DNA of 21,327 bases, from positions 1 through 21,327 of the forward strand of contig CAMOTK010000006.1 of NCBI GenBank assembly GCA_946625715.1, read 5' to 3'. The position numbers were made by a program, and so were the translations under genes. Shown here in pieces: positions 8,024 through 15,550 of this stretch; the stretch's first letter is position 1, and each line of letters begins with the position of its first letter. Origin of the DNA: an uncultured Prevotella sp. (GTDB lineage: Bacteria > Bacteroidota > Bacteroidia > Bacteroidales > Bacteroidaceae). The notes below the pieces were generated by a model. It was not told the origin of the DNA and ran no database searches. It saw nothing but the letters and a program-made list of their open reading frames with translations.

Positions 8024-8833
8024 TTATTCTTTGTCTGGGCAGATGCTGTCGTAGAAGTCTTCGTAGGCATCGGCAAAGTCTTTATGATAGCCGAGTACAG
8101 GACACTTCTGTTTGGCATAGTCCAGCAACTGTTCGTTGACTTCAGCATCTGCCTGAATCACGCCGTCGCTATAGTCGATGGCCAGTTTGCCCAGCTCGTC
8201 GAAGTCGAAGTTGTCGCTATAGGGCTTCAGCAACTGTGCCTTGGCTTCGCGGAACTCCAGGCATTTCTTGAAGTTCTGTCCCAAATCGCTATTCAGACTT
8301 TTGGTAAAGAGCGAGGTGACCACTTTGGTGTCGGCAAACGAAGGCTCGTCGTGGTAGGCTGTCTTGATGTAGAGAGGCACCACAGCGCTCATCCATCCCT
8401 GGCAGTGTATGATGTCGGGCACCCAGCGCAGCTTCTTCACCGTCTCAAGCACGCCACGTGCAAAGAAGATAGCACGCTCGCCATTGTCGGGATAGTCAAT
8501 GCCGGCTTCGTCGGTTGTCATCTGACGCTTGGAGAAATAGTCGTCGTTATCAATAAAGTACACCTGCACACGCGACTGCTGAATACTGGCAACCTTGATA
8601 ATCAGTGGGTGGTCGGTATCATTGATAATGAGGTTCATGCCCGAAAGCCTGATGACCTCATGCAGTTGCCCGCGGCGCTCGTTGATATTGCCCCATTTGG
8701 GCATAAACGTACGAATCTCATGGCCATGCTCCTGCATAGCCTGTGGTAGATTGCGCCCCATGAGCGACAAATCGTTGTCGGGCACGTAGGGTGATATCTC
8801 CTGATTGATAAATAATATTTTTTTCTTTGCCAT
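8024..8833 (-). CDS. Short glycogen/starch-synthase-like protein (GT5 N-terminal domain only)
   Basis: I place the start at 8833 (MAKKKILFINQEISPYVP), giving 269 residues. An ATG farther upstream (8881) would add a 16-residue lysine-rich stretch lying across the promoter. The sequence matches the N-terminal Rossmann half of family GT5: the ILF..QEISPY opening, GHEIRTFMPKWG, and PDIIHCQGWMSAVVPLYIK, the counterpart of D-I-x-H-x-H-D-W in glycogen synthases. A full GT5 enzyme is about 470-500 residues with a C-terminal ADP-glucose-binding half, which is absent. The KTGGL-type motif near the N terminus is also replaced (NDLSLMGRNLP). Catalysis of glucan synthesis is therefore doubtful; a binding or regulatory role is possible. 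Transcription is divergent from panC. Confidence 0.8.
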   Translation of the reverse strand: MAKKKILFINQEISPYVPDNDLSLMGRNLPQAMQEHGHEIRTFMPKWGNINERRGQLHEVIRLSGMNLIINDTDHPLIIKVASIQQSRVQVYFIDNDDYFSKRQMTTDEAGIDYPDNGERAIFFARGVLETVKKLRWVPDIIHCQGWMSAVVPLYIKTAYHDEPSFADTKVVTSLFTKSLNSDLGQNFKKCLEFREAKAQLLKPYSDNFDFDELGKLAIDYSDGVIQADAEVNEQLLDYAKQKCPVLGYHKDFADAYEDFYDSICPDKE

Positions 8834-8856
8834 CAGTCTTGGTGGTTTATCTTTTG

Positions 8857-8889
8857 CAAAGATACGCTTTTTTTTGCACAAAAGTGCAA
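8857..8889 (-). promoter_or_regulatory. Bacteroidetes-type promoter for the glycogen-synthase-like operon
   Basis: On the minus strand there is a -7 box TATCTTTG (8857-8864), a perfect match to TAnnTTTG, 23 bp before the ATG. The best -33 candidate is TTGC (8886-8889), 21 bp upstream. The inverted repeat TTGCAC-AAAA-GTGCAA (8874-8889) overlaps the -33 position. Confidence 0.6.
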
Positions 8890-8946
8890 GGTTGTGTGTT
8901 ATTTTAAGGAAAAAGACACATTTTTAGGCTTATTTTAGGGTTAGAA

Positions 8947-8978
8947 TTTCCATATTTGGCAAAAATGTTGTTACTTTG
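8947..8978 (+). promoter_or_regulatory. panC: Probable promoter of panC-panD
   Basis: A -7-like box TTACTTTG (8971-8978) is preceded after 20 bp by TTTC (8947-8950), close to the -33 consensus TTTG. Each box differs from consensus by one base. It would start the transcript about 15 bases before the panC ATG. Confidence 0.5.
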
Positions 8979-9000
8979 CACCCCGTAAAAGATAAAACGC

Positions 9001-9855
9001 ATGAAAGTAATACACAAGATTGTTGATCTGCAAAACGAACTCTTTACTCTGCGCAAGCAGGGGAAGTCGATTGGATTTGTACCAACCATGGGTGCGCTCC
9101 ACGAGGGCCACGCTTCGTTGGTGAGGCGTAGCGTCCAGGACAATGATGTCACTGTGGTGTCTGTGTTCGTCAATCCAACTCAGTTTAATGATAAGAACGA
9201 CCTGAAGAACTATCCGCGCGATTTGGAAGCAGACTGTCGCTTGTTGGAGACTTGCAAGGCCGACTTTGTCTTTGCTCCGGAAGTAGAGGAGATGTATCCC
9301 GTGCCCGATACCCGTCAGTTCGAATATCCTCCGGTGTCGACGGTGATGGAAGGTGCCCATCGTCCCGGCCATTTCAATGGTGTCTGTCAGGTGGTCAGCC
9401 GTTTGTTCTACATCGTTCGTCCCGACCGTTCCTACTTTGGCGAGAAAGACTGGCAGCAGATTGCTGTCGTCAAGGCAATGGTACGCCATCTTGGTCTGAC
9501 CGTTCAGATTGTGGAATGTCCCATTGTGCGCGATGCCGACGGCTTGGCCCGCAGCAGCCGCAATACATTGCTCACCAAGGAAGAGCGCGCCATTGCGCCC
9601 CGCATCTATGCCGCTCTCAGCAAGAGTGTCGATTATGCCAAGACGCATACGCTCAAGGAAACCCACGACTTTGTGGTAAATGAAATCAATAGTGTCGATG
9701 GTCTCGACGTCGAGTACTTCTCCATTGTCGATGGCAACACCCTTCAGGATGTGGCCAACTGGGAAGACTCGCCCTACATCGTAGGCTGCATCACGGTCTA
9801 TTGCGGTCATACCCCCATCCGATTGATTGACCATATAAAATATCAGGAAGCATGA
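9001..9855 (+). CDS. panC: Pantothenate synthetase
   Basis: PanC joins pantoate and beta-alanine using ATP, the last step of vitamin B5 synthesis. The 284-residue product has the usual length and motifs: [16 protein letters not shown] near residues 26-41, with the nucleotide-binding HxGH at His34/His37, then [14 protein letters not shown] and ARSSRN late in the fold. It is cytoplasmic. The panD gene overlaps its stop codon by four bases (ATGA), so the last step and the enzyme that makes beta-alanine are translated together. A Bacteroidetes-type promoter precedes it. No other panB/panE gene is in the window. Assignment is secure. Confidence 0.96.
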   Translation: MKVIHKIVDLQNELFTLRKQGKSIGFVPTMGALHEGHASLVRRSVQDNDVTVVSVFVNPTQFNDKNDLKNYPRDLEADCRLLETCKADFVFAPEVEEMYPVPDTRQFEYPPVSTVMEGAHRPGHFNGVCQVVSRLFYIVRPDRSYFGEKDWQQIAVVKAMVRHLGLTVQIVECPIVRDADGLARSSRNTLLTKEERAIAPRIYAALSKSVDYAKTHTLKETHDFVVNEINSVDGLDVEYFSIVDGNTLQDVANWEDSPYIVGCITVYCGHTPIRLIDHIKYQEA

Positions 9856-10196
9856 TGATAGAAGTTCTCAAGTCAAAGTTGCATTGTGTGACTGTGACAG
9901 AAGCCAACCTCAACTACATGGGTAGCATCACCATCGACGAGGATTTGATGGATGCTGCCAATCTCATTGCCGGCGAGAAGGTGCAGGTGGTCGACAATAA
10001 CAATGGTGAACGCCTCGAGACCTATATCATCCGTGGTGAGCGTGGCAGTGGCTGCATCTGTCTCAATGGCGCTGCTGCCCGCAAGGTGCAGGTGGGCGAC
10101 ACGCTCATTATCATCTCTTATGCCTTGATGGATTTCGAGGAAGCCAAGACGTTTAAACCTACGGTCGTGTTTCCGCAAGACAACAAAGTGGTCTGA
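9852..10196 (+). CDS. panD: Aspartate 1-decarboxylase (pyruvoyl enzyme)
   Basis: PanD makes beta-alanine from aspartate for PanC. Starting at 9852 gives 114 residues and restores the numbering of well-studied PanD: Lys9, the self-cleavage pair Gly24-Ser25 in NYMGSI, Arg54 and Tyr58. That is why I prefer this ATG to the one at 9855. Ser25 becomes the pyruvoyl group after cleavage. The conserved NGAAA loop is also present. The gene overlaps panC by four bases. It converges with the DUF4369 lipoprotein gene 5 bp downstream, and a long hairpin in that gene's end can terminate the panCD transcript. Family assignment is secure. Confidence 0.96.
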   Translation: MMIEVLKSKLHCVTVTEANLNYMGSITIDEDLMDAANLIAGEKVQVVDNNNGERLETYIIRGERGSGCICLNGAAARKVQVGDTLIIISYALMDFEEAKTFKPTVVFPQDNKVV

Positions 10197-10201
10197 GACG
10201 C

Positions 10202-10792
10202 TTATTCCGATAGATTGTTTTGGGGCGTTTCCTGGAAGTGTTCTTCCACGAAACGTCCCAAAGCGTTGTCTTTATTGCGCTCAGCTGTTTGTTTCACTAA
10301 CTGGCGCAAGTATGATTCCTGTTCCTGTAGCTTATGGAAGACCGTCTGCCGCTGCTTGGCCGACAAGTCGTGATTCTGCAGCAGGGCTGCCGTCCGACGT
10401 ATCAGCGTGTCTTGCTTGGCCAATTGGTCGAGCAGGTGTTGCCATTCGTTGTTGATGAGCGTTCCGCTGACGCGCGACCGTCCGCCAGTCTTCTTCACTT
10501 CCAGGTAGATGTTGCCCGGCTCTAAAAAGAAACTGACGTCGCCAGGCGTCATGTCGGGACCTTCCACAAAGCAGAGTAGGGTGGTGTCGGTTGTGGCATT
10601 GACCGCAAAGTGGCGGTCGTTCACGACCGGTCGGGCAATGACCTTCCTTGAGAGCGCATCCACAATCTGTAGGGTGTCGCCATCGCTGAAGTCGGCTGCT
10701 TCGCCCGTAAGCCGATACGAATGAGACTGGCACGCAGTAATCAGTATGGTCACTGCAGCCAGTCTCATTGTTGTTTTCCAAAAGCGAAGCAT
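10202..10792 (-). CDS. DUF4369-type lipoprotein
   Basis: The 196-residue product has a short signal sequence ending in ILITAC, a lipobox with Cys21 as the likely lipidated residue. The next 80 or so residues (GEAADFSDGDTLQIVDALSRKVI, FAVNATTDTTLLCFVEGP, FFLEPGNIYLEV) match the DUF4369 beta domain, often found fused to thioredoxin-like folds. Here only a helical, charged tail follows, and there is no thioredoxin CxxC motif, so it is a domain-only member. It lies 9 bp after prs on the same strand and is probably in the prs transcript. Its 3' coding end contains a strong hairpin. Function unknown; periplasm- or outer-membrane-facing by the lipobox. Confidence 0.75.
   Translation of the reverse strand: MLRFWKTTMRLAAVTILITACQSHSYRLTGEAADFSDGDTLQIVDALSRKVIARPVVNDRHFAVNATTDTTLLCFVEGPDMTPGDVSFFLEPGNIYLEVKKTGGRSRVSGTLINNEWQHLLDQLAKQDTLIRRTAALLQNHDLSAKQRQTVFHKLQEQESYLRQLVKQTAERNKDNALGRFVEEHFQETPQNNLSE
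10218..10263. terminator. Long convergent hairpin inside the DUF4369 gene's end
   Basis: The left arm 10218-10238 and right arm 10243-10263 pair over 21 positions, with 18 Watson-Crick pairs, two G-U-type pairs and one C-C mismatch, closing on a four-base loop TGTT. It starts 22 bp after the panD stop. No long U-tract follows on either strand, so it may be a hairpin terminator/3'-end protector rather than a classic intrinsic terminator. Confidence 0.55.
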
Positions 10793-10801
10793 GCGTCGTT
10801 G

Positions 10802-11740
10802 TTATATGATGTATTGGTCGCTGATGCTTTCGTTACAGATGACGCGACGGATGGTTTCAGCAAACATATCAGCCACGCTGATCTGTTTTACCTTCGCACA
10901 ACGCTGGGTATAAGGAATAGAGTCGGTGAAGACAATCTCTTCAAGGGCCGATTCCTGTACACGCTCAGAGGCAGGGCCGCTCATCACACAGTGCGAAGCA
11001 CAGGCTCTCACACTCTTGGCGCCGGCTTCCTTCATCAGGTCGGCAGCCTTGGTGATGGTACCGGCCGTGTCTACCATATCGTCGACAATCACCACGTTCT
11101 TGTCTTTCACGTCGCCAATAATCTGCATCGTGGCCACCACATTGGCTCTTGCACGGGTCTTGTTGCACAGCACCAGCGGACATCCCAAGAACTTGGCATA
11201 GGTGTTGGCGCGCTTCGAACCGCCTACGTCGGGCGAGGCAATCACCAGGTCGTCGAGATGCAGGCTCTGCAGGTAGGGCAGCAGTACGTTCGAAGCATAT
11301 AGATGGTCTACCGGCACATTGAAGAAACCCTGTATCTGGTCGGCATGCAGGTCCATGGTGATGACGCGGTTCACGCCAGCCACACTTAGCAGGTCAGCAA
11401 TGAGCTTTGCGCCGATGCTCACACGTGGCTTGTCCTTTCTGTCCTGACGTGCCCAGCCGAAATACGGAATCACGGCATTGATGGTACGTGCCGAAGCCCG
11501 CTTGGCGGCATCAATCATGAGGAGTAGCTCCATGAGGTTGTCGCTGTTGGGGAAGGTGCTTTGTACGAGGAAGATGTCACGTCCGCGGATGGACTCTTCG
11601 TAGGAAACGGCAAACTCTCCGTCGGAGAACTTTGTCATGACCAGTTGTCCTAAGGGACAACCTAAGCTTTGGCAGATTTTCTCTGCCAGGTATCTCGTGG
11701 CCGTGCCCGAGAACACCATGTAGGAATTGTTGTCGCTCAT
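10802..11740 (-). CDS. prs: Ribose-phosphate pyrophosphokinase (PRPP synthetase)
   Basis: Prs makes PRPP from ribose 5-phosphate and ATP for purine, pyrimidine, histidine and NAD synthesis. The 312-residue cytoplasmic protein has the family's length and motifs: FSDGE near 38-42, YFGWARQDRK at about 93-102, MDLHADQIQGFF (Asp130, His132), the catalytic flexible loop CNKTRARAN (Lys194, Arg196), and the PRPP-binding loop VVIVDDMVDTAGT (217-228). The gene sits 27 bp downstream of the ThiE-like gene and upstream of a lipoprotein gene on the same strand. Assignment is secure. Confidence 0.97.
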   Translation of the reverse strand: MSDNNSYMVFSGTATRYLAEKICQSLGCPLGQLVMTKFSDGEFAVSYEESIRGRDIFLVQSTFPNSDNLMELLLMIDAAKRASARTINAVIPYFGWARQDRKDKPRVSIGAKLIADLLSVAGVNRVITMDLHADQIQGFFNVPVDHLYASNVLLPYLQSLHLDDLVIASPDVGGSKRANTYAKFLGCPLVLCNKTRARANVVATMQIIGDVKDKNVVIVDDMVDTAGTITKAADLMKEAGAKSVRACASHCVMSGPASERVQESALEEIVFTDSIPYTQRCAKVKQISVADMFAETIRRVICNESISDQYII

Positions 11741-11767
11741 TGCTATGTTAGTGCTAAAGTCTTCATC

Positions 11768-12376
11768 CTAATTCACCAGCTTGCGCAGCTTTCCGAAGTG
11801 CGCAATCAGTTCTTTATAGTCCAGTTGGTTGTGTATGTTAAACCTGTTCCATAGGTCGCCACAAATCACTACGCCGCCAAAACCAAGGTCTTTCATCATC
11901 TTCACGTTCTCCAGATTCATGCCGCCCATGGCGTACACTTTCTTATCGATGAGTCCGCGGTCGGCCGCAGCTTCCAGTTCTTCGTAGCTGAGCGTCTGCT
12001 TGTCCTCAGGATTGCTGTGACTGTCGAAGATGGTCTTCAGAAACACATAGTTGCTTCGCTTCTTGGCTTCTTTCAGTTCACCGATGGCATGACACGTGCG
12101 ACTGATGTGCCCTTTGTAGCCGTAGGGTGGTTCATCGTCGGCGTGGTTCAGGTGTATGCCGCCCAACTTGTATTCTTCTTTCAGATAGAAGTGGTCGTGA
12201 ACGGTAATTTTTTTATGATAATCTTCTGGGAGAAGCGTCAACAGACGCTCGGAGTAGACGGGTTCTGATCCTGGTTTGTAGAGGTGTAGATTCTCCATAC
12301 CCTCATCAAAGAGTGTGGTTAGAATCTTATCTTCTTCCACGAAAAACGTGGGTTGAGTTAATATGATGAGCTTCAT
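11768..12376 (-). CDS. Thiamine-phosphate-synthase/TenI-like TIM-barrel protein
   Basis: The 202-residue product aligns with the ThiE/TenI fold: MKLIILTQPTFF at the first strand, LHLYKPG, ITVHDHF, GGIHLNH, VFLKTIFDSHSNP, and a phosphate-binding-like end YAMGGMNLENVKMMKDLGFGGVVICGDLW. It is cytoplasmic. It is at the short end of the ThiE range and the neighbouring genes are not thiamine genes. The loop that in true ThiE holds the pyrimidine and the Ser/Thr residues cannot be confirmed, so it may be a paralogue without that activity. It begins 30 bp downstream of a tRNA-Arg gene, and may share its transcript. Confidence 0.7.
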   Translation of the reverse strand: MKLIILTQPTFFVEEDKILTTLFDEGMENLHLYKPGSEPVYSERLLTLLPEDYHKKITVHDHFYLKEEYKLGGIHLNHADDEPPYGYKGHISRTCHAIGELKEAKKRSNYVFLKTIFDSHSNPEDKQTLSYEELEAAADRGLIDKKVYAMGGMNLENVKMMKDLGFGGVVICGDLWNRFNIHNQLDYKELIAHFGKLRKLVN

Positions 12377-12406
12377 CGTTTAGATAGAAAACATCTTTTT
12401 TTATTG

Positions 12407-12480
12407 TGATTCCGTTGGGATTCGAACCCAAGACCCACAGCTTAGAAGGCTGTTGCTCTATCCAACTGAGCTACGGAACC
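12407..12480 (-). tRNA. tRNA-Arg, anticodon TCT
   Basis: Read on the minus strand, 74 nt form a complete cloverleaf: acceptor GGTTCCG/CGGAATC with one G-U pair, D stem GCTC/GAGC, anticodon stem ACAGC/GCTGT around the loop CTTCTAA (anticodon TCT), and T stem TTGGG/CCCAA with TTCGAAT. The CCA end is not encoded (the base after the discriminator A begins CAATAA), so CCA is added enzymatically. It decodes AGA/AGG. Confidence 0.95.
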
Positions 12481-12518
12481 GGTAGGCTTCAGGACATGAC
12501 CTGTTGTCATACCGAGTG

Positions 12519-12550
12519 CAAAGGTACTGCTTTTTTTGGTTATCTCCAAA
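12519..12550 (-). promoter_or_regulatory. Bacteroidetes-type promoter of the tRNA-Arg gene
   Basis: On the minus strand the -7 box is TACCTTTG (12519-12526) and the -33 box TTTG (12547-12550), separated by 20 bp, which is the consensus spacing. It lies between the end of the PP2C-like gene and the tRNA, giving a leader of about 30 bases. The ThiE-like, prs and DUF4369 genes may also be read from it. Confidence 0.8.
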
Positions 12551-12554
12551 TTTT

Positions 12555-13349
12555 TCAGACTTTAAATCTGATATAGCTGCGGTCATCGAACGAATTGTTG
12601 CCGGGAAGGAACGCCTTTGTTGCCTTAAACGCACCGATGTTCAGCGGGTCGTGCTCGCGCTGCCATGCTAATTTCTGTTCCGATTCTTCAAGTGTCTGAC
12701 AGAGGAAAGGATAGCCGTCGGTGGCTAACACGACTTCCCAGGGTTGGAAGTCGAGCGTGATGACCCGCACGTGCTCCTGAGGAATATGGAAACCGTCGAC
12801 CACGGCATAGGTGATGTTCTGGCCCTTCATGGTCTCCAGCATGTGCGGGATGATGGCGTCGCGTGCGGTGTCGTGTTCGAAGAATGTTGTCTGGTCAGCG
12901 CTGGCCTTGATGATGGCCGCCCGTTGTTCAGCCAGTTCCTCTTCGTTGGGCTTGGGGTTGTCGAAGTAGTCGCTGCCCACCAAACACTGGCAGTCGCCGA
13001 TGAGCCAGATTTCGCGGTTCAGTCGGCTGTACACAGCCACCGAGGCAGTCAGTCGCTCTTCGGGGTGTTCGGTCAGTCGGGCCAAGTCTTTTTTCCTGTA
13101 GTGCTTGCGTATCTCCTTGGTCACGCCCACGCAGAACTGCTGACAGCTCAGGTTGCCCGGTGCTTTCTTAATGTATTTGGCAATGAGCTTCATGGCCAAG
13201 CGCCCGTTGCTACTGAAGAAACTGTAGCGGCGCTCGGTCTTGCTGGTCGACCCGTCGACGACGGCAATATAGTCTTTAGTGACGATGATGCCGTCCTCGC
13301 TTTTCTTCTTTGGGCTTTTCGGTGTGCTTGCTTGTTCTATAATGTTCAT
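12555..13349 (-). CDS. PP2C (PPM)-like protein phosphatase
   Basis: I place the start at 13349 (MNIIEQAST), giving 264 residues; the upstream extension of the frame is a repeat tract and not protein-like. The motifs follow the PPM metal-phosphatase order: SEDG (17-20), AVVDGST (29-35), TASVAVYSR with WLIGDCQ (101-121), VVLATDGYP (207-214) and SFDDRSYI (253-260). These contain the usual Asp-Gly and Asp-Asp metal residues (Asp32, Asp211, Asp255/256). The first Asp-Gly-x-Gly is DGST, as in many divergent bacterial members. It is cytoplasmic and its substrate is unknown. The gene overlaps the YgiQ frame by 74 bp on the same strand and is the last of a six-gene run. Confidence 0.65.
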   Translation of the reverse strand: MNIIEQASTPKSPKKKSEDGIIVTKDYIAVVDGSTSKTERRYSFFSSNGRLAMKLIAKYIKKAPGNLSCQQFCVGVTKEIRKHYRKKDLARLTEHPEERLTASVAVYSRLNREIWLIGDCQCLVGSDYFDNPKPNEEELAEQRAAIIKASADQTTFFEHDTARDAIIPHMLETMKGQNITYAVVDGFHIPQEHVRVITLDFQPWEVVLATDGYPFLCQTLEESEQKLAWQREHDPLNIGAFKATKAFLPGNNSFDDRSYIRFKV

Positions 13350-15231
13350 GACTGTTGACTGTCGACTTTTGGCTTTTCGCGATGGGCTTTGGACTGTTGG
13401 CGTAGAGCTTGGCAATAAGGTCTGGTCGCCCGATGCGTCGTAGACTCTGTTCTATGTTGCGGCGCTCCTCGGGCTTGTACCAGAAGAAGTATTGGCGTTG
13501 GGCCAATTTCTCGCGTGGCGTCTTCGCACTGAACACTGGTTCCAACGTGTACGGGTCGTAACCCGTGTACCACGTCTCGGTGGCAATGGTCATCGGGGTT
13601 GGCGTGAAATCCTGCACCTGCTCCAGTTGGAAGTCAAGGTTCTTCGTAATCACCGCCAGCTCGGCCATGTCTTCCTCGGTGCATCCCGGATGACTGCTGA
13701 TGAAGTAGGGGATGATTTGCTGGTGCAACTGCTCCTCGCGGTTGATGCGGTCGAAGATGCGCTTGAAGTCATAGAACTGCTGAAACGAGGGTTTGCGCAT
13801 GAGATAGAGCACGCGGTCGCTGGTGTGTTCCGGTGCCACCTTCAGGCGTCCGCTGACATGTCGGCAGATAAGCTCTCGTGTGTATTCCTGTGCCGAGCGG
13901 TTCACGTCCTCATCCTTGCTGCGGTGGAGCAGCAGGTCGTAGCGCACGCCACTGCCAATGAAACTCTTCTTGATGCCCGGCAGCGCGTCGACGGCGCGGT
14001 AGATGTCGAGCAGTTTGTCGTGACTGGTGTTCAGGTTCGGACAGATTTGCGGATGGATGCAGCTGGGCCGTTTACATTTCTCACAGACATTACGGTTGCG
14101 TCCGCCCATACCATACATGTTGGCAGAGGGACCGCCTAAGTCGGAGAGGTAGCCTTTGAAGTCGGGCATCTCGATCACCTGCTTCACCTCGCGGAGAATA
14201 CTCGCTTTCGACCGGCAGGCAATGAACTTGCCCTGATGGGCCGAGATGGTGCAGAAGGCACATCCGCCAAAGCAGCCGCGGTGTATGTTCACCGAGTGCT
14301 TAATCATGTCGTAGGCCGGTATGCGCTTCCCTTTGTACTTCGGGTGTGGCTGCCGGGTGTAGGGCAGGTCGAACGATGCGTCCATCTCTTCGGTGGTCAT
14401 CGGCGGATAGGGTGGGTTCACCACCACCGTCAGACCCTCTCCGTTCTGCTTCATCGGTTGCAGCAGACGGTGGGCATGCATCATGTTCGACTGCTCCTCA
14501 ATGTGTCGGATGTTCTCCGCCTGCGCCCGTTTGTTCTTCAGACATTCCTCATGGGCATGGAGCACGATGTCGTCGTTGGTCATGCCGCCGGGGATGCTTG
14601 CTTTTGTTGCGAGAAAGACCGTCTGCGGAATATCCTGTATCTCCTTGATGTTTTTGCCCTCGTCCAACTGCCGCGCCAGTTCCACGATGGGCTTCTCGCC
14701 CATGCCGTAGATAATCAGGTCGGCCTTGCTGTCGCAGAGCAGACAGGGGCGCAGCGCGTCTTGCCAGTAGTCGTAGTGGGTGAGCCGCCTCAGCGAGGCT
14801 TCAATGCCGCCCAGCACCACGGGCACATCGGGGAAGAGCTGTTTCAGAATCTGACTGTAGACAATCGTGGGGTACTCTGGCCGCATGTCGTGCCGTCCGT
14901 CGGGACTATACGCATCTTCCGAGCGCAGGCGTCGGTTGGCCGTGTACTTGTTGACCATCGAGTCCATGCAGCCCGGGGCTATGCCGAAGAAGAGTCTGGG
15001 ACGTCCTAACTTCTTGAAGTCGCGGAAGTCGCCGTGCCAGTCGGGCTGGGGCACGATGGCCACGCGGTAGCCTGCTGCTTCGAGTGTACGGCCAATGACG
15101 GCCGCTCCAAACGAAGGATGGTCTACATACGCATCGCCCGAGAAGAGGATGATGTCTAATGAGTCCCATCCCCTCAACTCCAACTCTTTCTTGGTCGTTG
15201 GCAGAAAGTCGGTCAGTCGGTATTCGGTCAT
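13276..15231 (-). CDS. YgiQ-family radical SAM protein
   Basis: The 651-residue protein matches the YgiQ family across its length. The N-terminal part reads MTEYRLTDFLPTTKKELELRGW, with DIILFSGDAYVDHPSFGAAVIGR and SQILKQLFPDVPVVLGGIEASLRR. The radical SAM 4Fe-4S motif CFGGCAFC is at residues 320-327 (Cys320, 324, 327), followed by the C-terminal part typical of this family. The reaction is not established. The last 40 or so residues (after LIAKLYANS) are low-complexity, basic and encoded by a 7-bp-period repeat, and they overlap the first codons of the phosphatase gene. This tail is probably not native to the family. The start is 3 bp from the stop of the preceding small gene. Symbol withheld because no ygiQ function is proven. 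Confidence 0.88.
   Translation of the reverse strand: MTEYRLTDFLPTTKKELELRGWDSLDIILFSGDAYVDHPSFGAAVIGRTLEAAGYRVAIVPQPDWHGDFRDFKKLGRPRLFFGIAPGCMDSMVNKYTANRRLRSEDAYSPDGRHDMRPEYPTIVYSQILKQLFPDVPVVLGGIEASLRRLTHYDYWQDALRPCLLCDSKADLIIYGMGEKPIVELARQLDEGKNIKEIQDIPQTVFLATKASIPGGMTNDDIVLHAHEECLKNKRAQAENIRHIEEQSNMMHAHRLLQPMKQNGEGLTVVVNPPYPPMTTEEMDASFDLPYTRQPHPKYKGKRIPAYDMIKHSVNIHRGCFGGCAFCTISAHQGKFIACRSKASILREVKQVIEMPDFKGYLSDLGGPSANMYGMGGRNRNVCEKCKRPSCIHPQICPNLNTSHDKLLDIYRAVDALPGIKKSFIGSGVRYDLLLHRSKDEDVNRSAQEYTRELICRHVSGRLKVAPEHTSDRVLYLMRKPSFQQFYDFKRIFDRINREEQLHQQIIPYFISSHPGCTEEDMAELAVITKNLDFQLEQVQDFTPTPMTIATETWYTGYDPYTLEPVFSAKTPREKLAQRQYFFWYKPEERRNIEQSLRRIGRPDLIAKLYANSPKPIAKSQKSTVNSHEHYRTSKHTEKPKEEKRGRHHRH
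13350..13398. repeat. 7-bp-period array B ending at the PP2C-like gene's start codon
   Basis: Seven in-phase heptamers on the plus strand: GACTGTT, GACTGTC, GACTTTT, GGCTTTT, CGCGATG, GGCTTTG, GACTGTT. On the minus strand they read toward the ATG at 13349, ending AACAGTC just before it. They are in frame in the ygiQ-family gene and encode its odd tail. The fifth unit departs from the consensus. Confidence 0.6.
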
Positions 15232-15234
15232 GTC

Positions 15235-15534
15235 TTAGTTGGCCTTGTTCTTCCAGTTGATGAACAGCAGTACGAGCTGTTGCAGTCCGTAGGCTTTCAT
15301 GTTGGGGTGATAGACCACGTCGAGGCACAGGTCGAGGAGAGCCTTGTCCTTGCCTGCTTCCGACTCCAACAGAGAGCGAACGTTGAGTTTCAGCTTCTCC
15401 AGCACAGCCTCGTCCACATAGCCGTTGGAGTCTATGAGGTCGCGGAACAGCTGATACTGGTCTATCGTCTGCAGATGTTCTTCTGTGATGTTGATGGTAC
15501 GTGTACCACTTGCGTTTGCTTGAATGGTTGCCAT
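15235..15534 (-). CDS. Conserved-looking hypothetical protein, 99 residues
   Basis: The product (MATIQANASGTRTINITEEH and onward) has a short polar start, then several amphipathic helices (HLQTIDQYQLFRDLIDSN, DEAVLEKLKLNVRSLLESE, KALLDLCLDVVY, GLQQLVLLFINWKNK). No domain, signal peptide or membrane span was recognised, so it is probably cytoplasmic. It lies 16 bp after the large secreted protein gene and 3 bp before the YgiQ gene, all on one strand, which supports it being expressed. Function is unknown. Confidence 0.65.
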   Translation of the reverse strand: MATIQANASGTRTINITEEHLQTIDQYQLFRDLIDSNGYVDEAVLEKLKLNVRSLLESEAGKDKALLDLCLDVVYHPNMKAYGLQQLVLLFINWKNKAN

Positions 15535-15550
15535 GGTGTGTCGATGATTT

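Noticed and set aside
13350..13415. N-terminal extension of the PP2C-like protein
   Set aside because: It consists of the translated heptamer array and is absent from the phosphatase fold.
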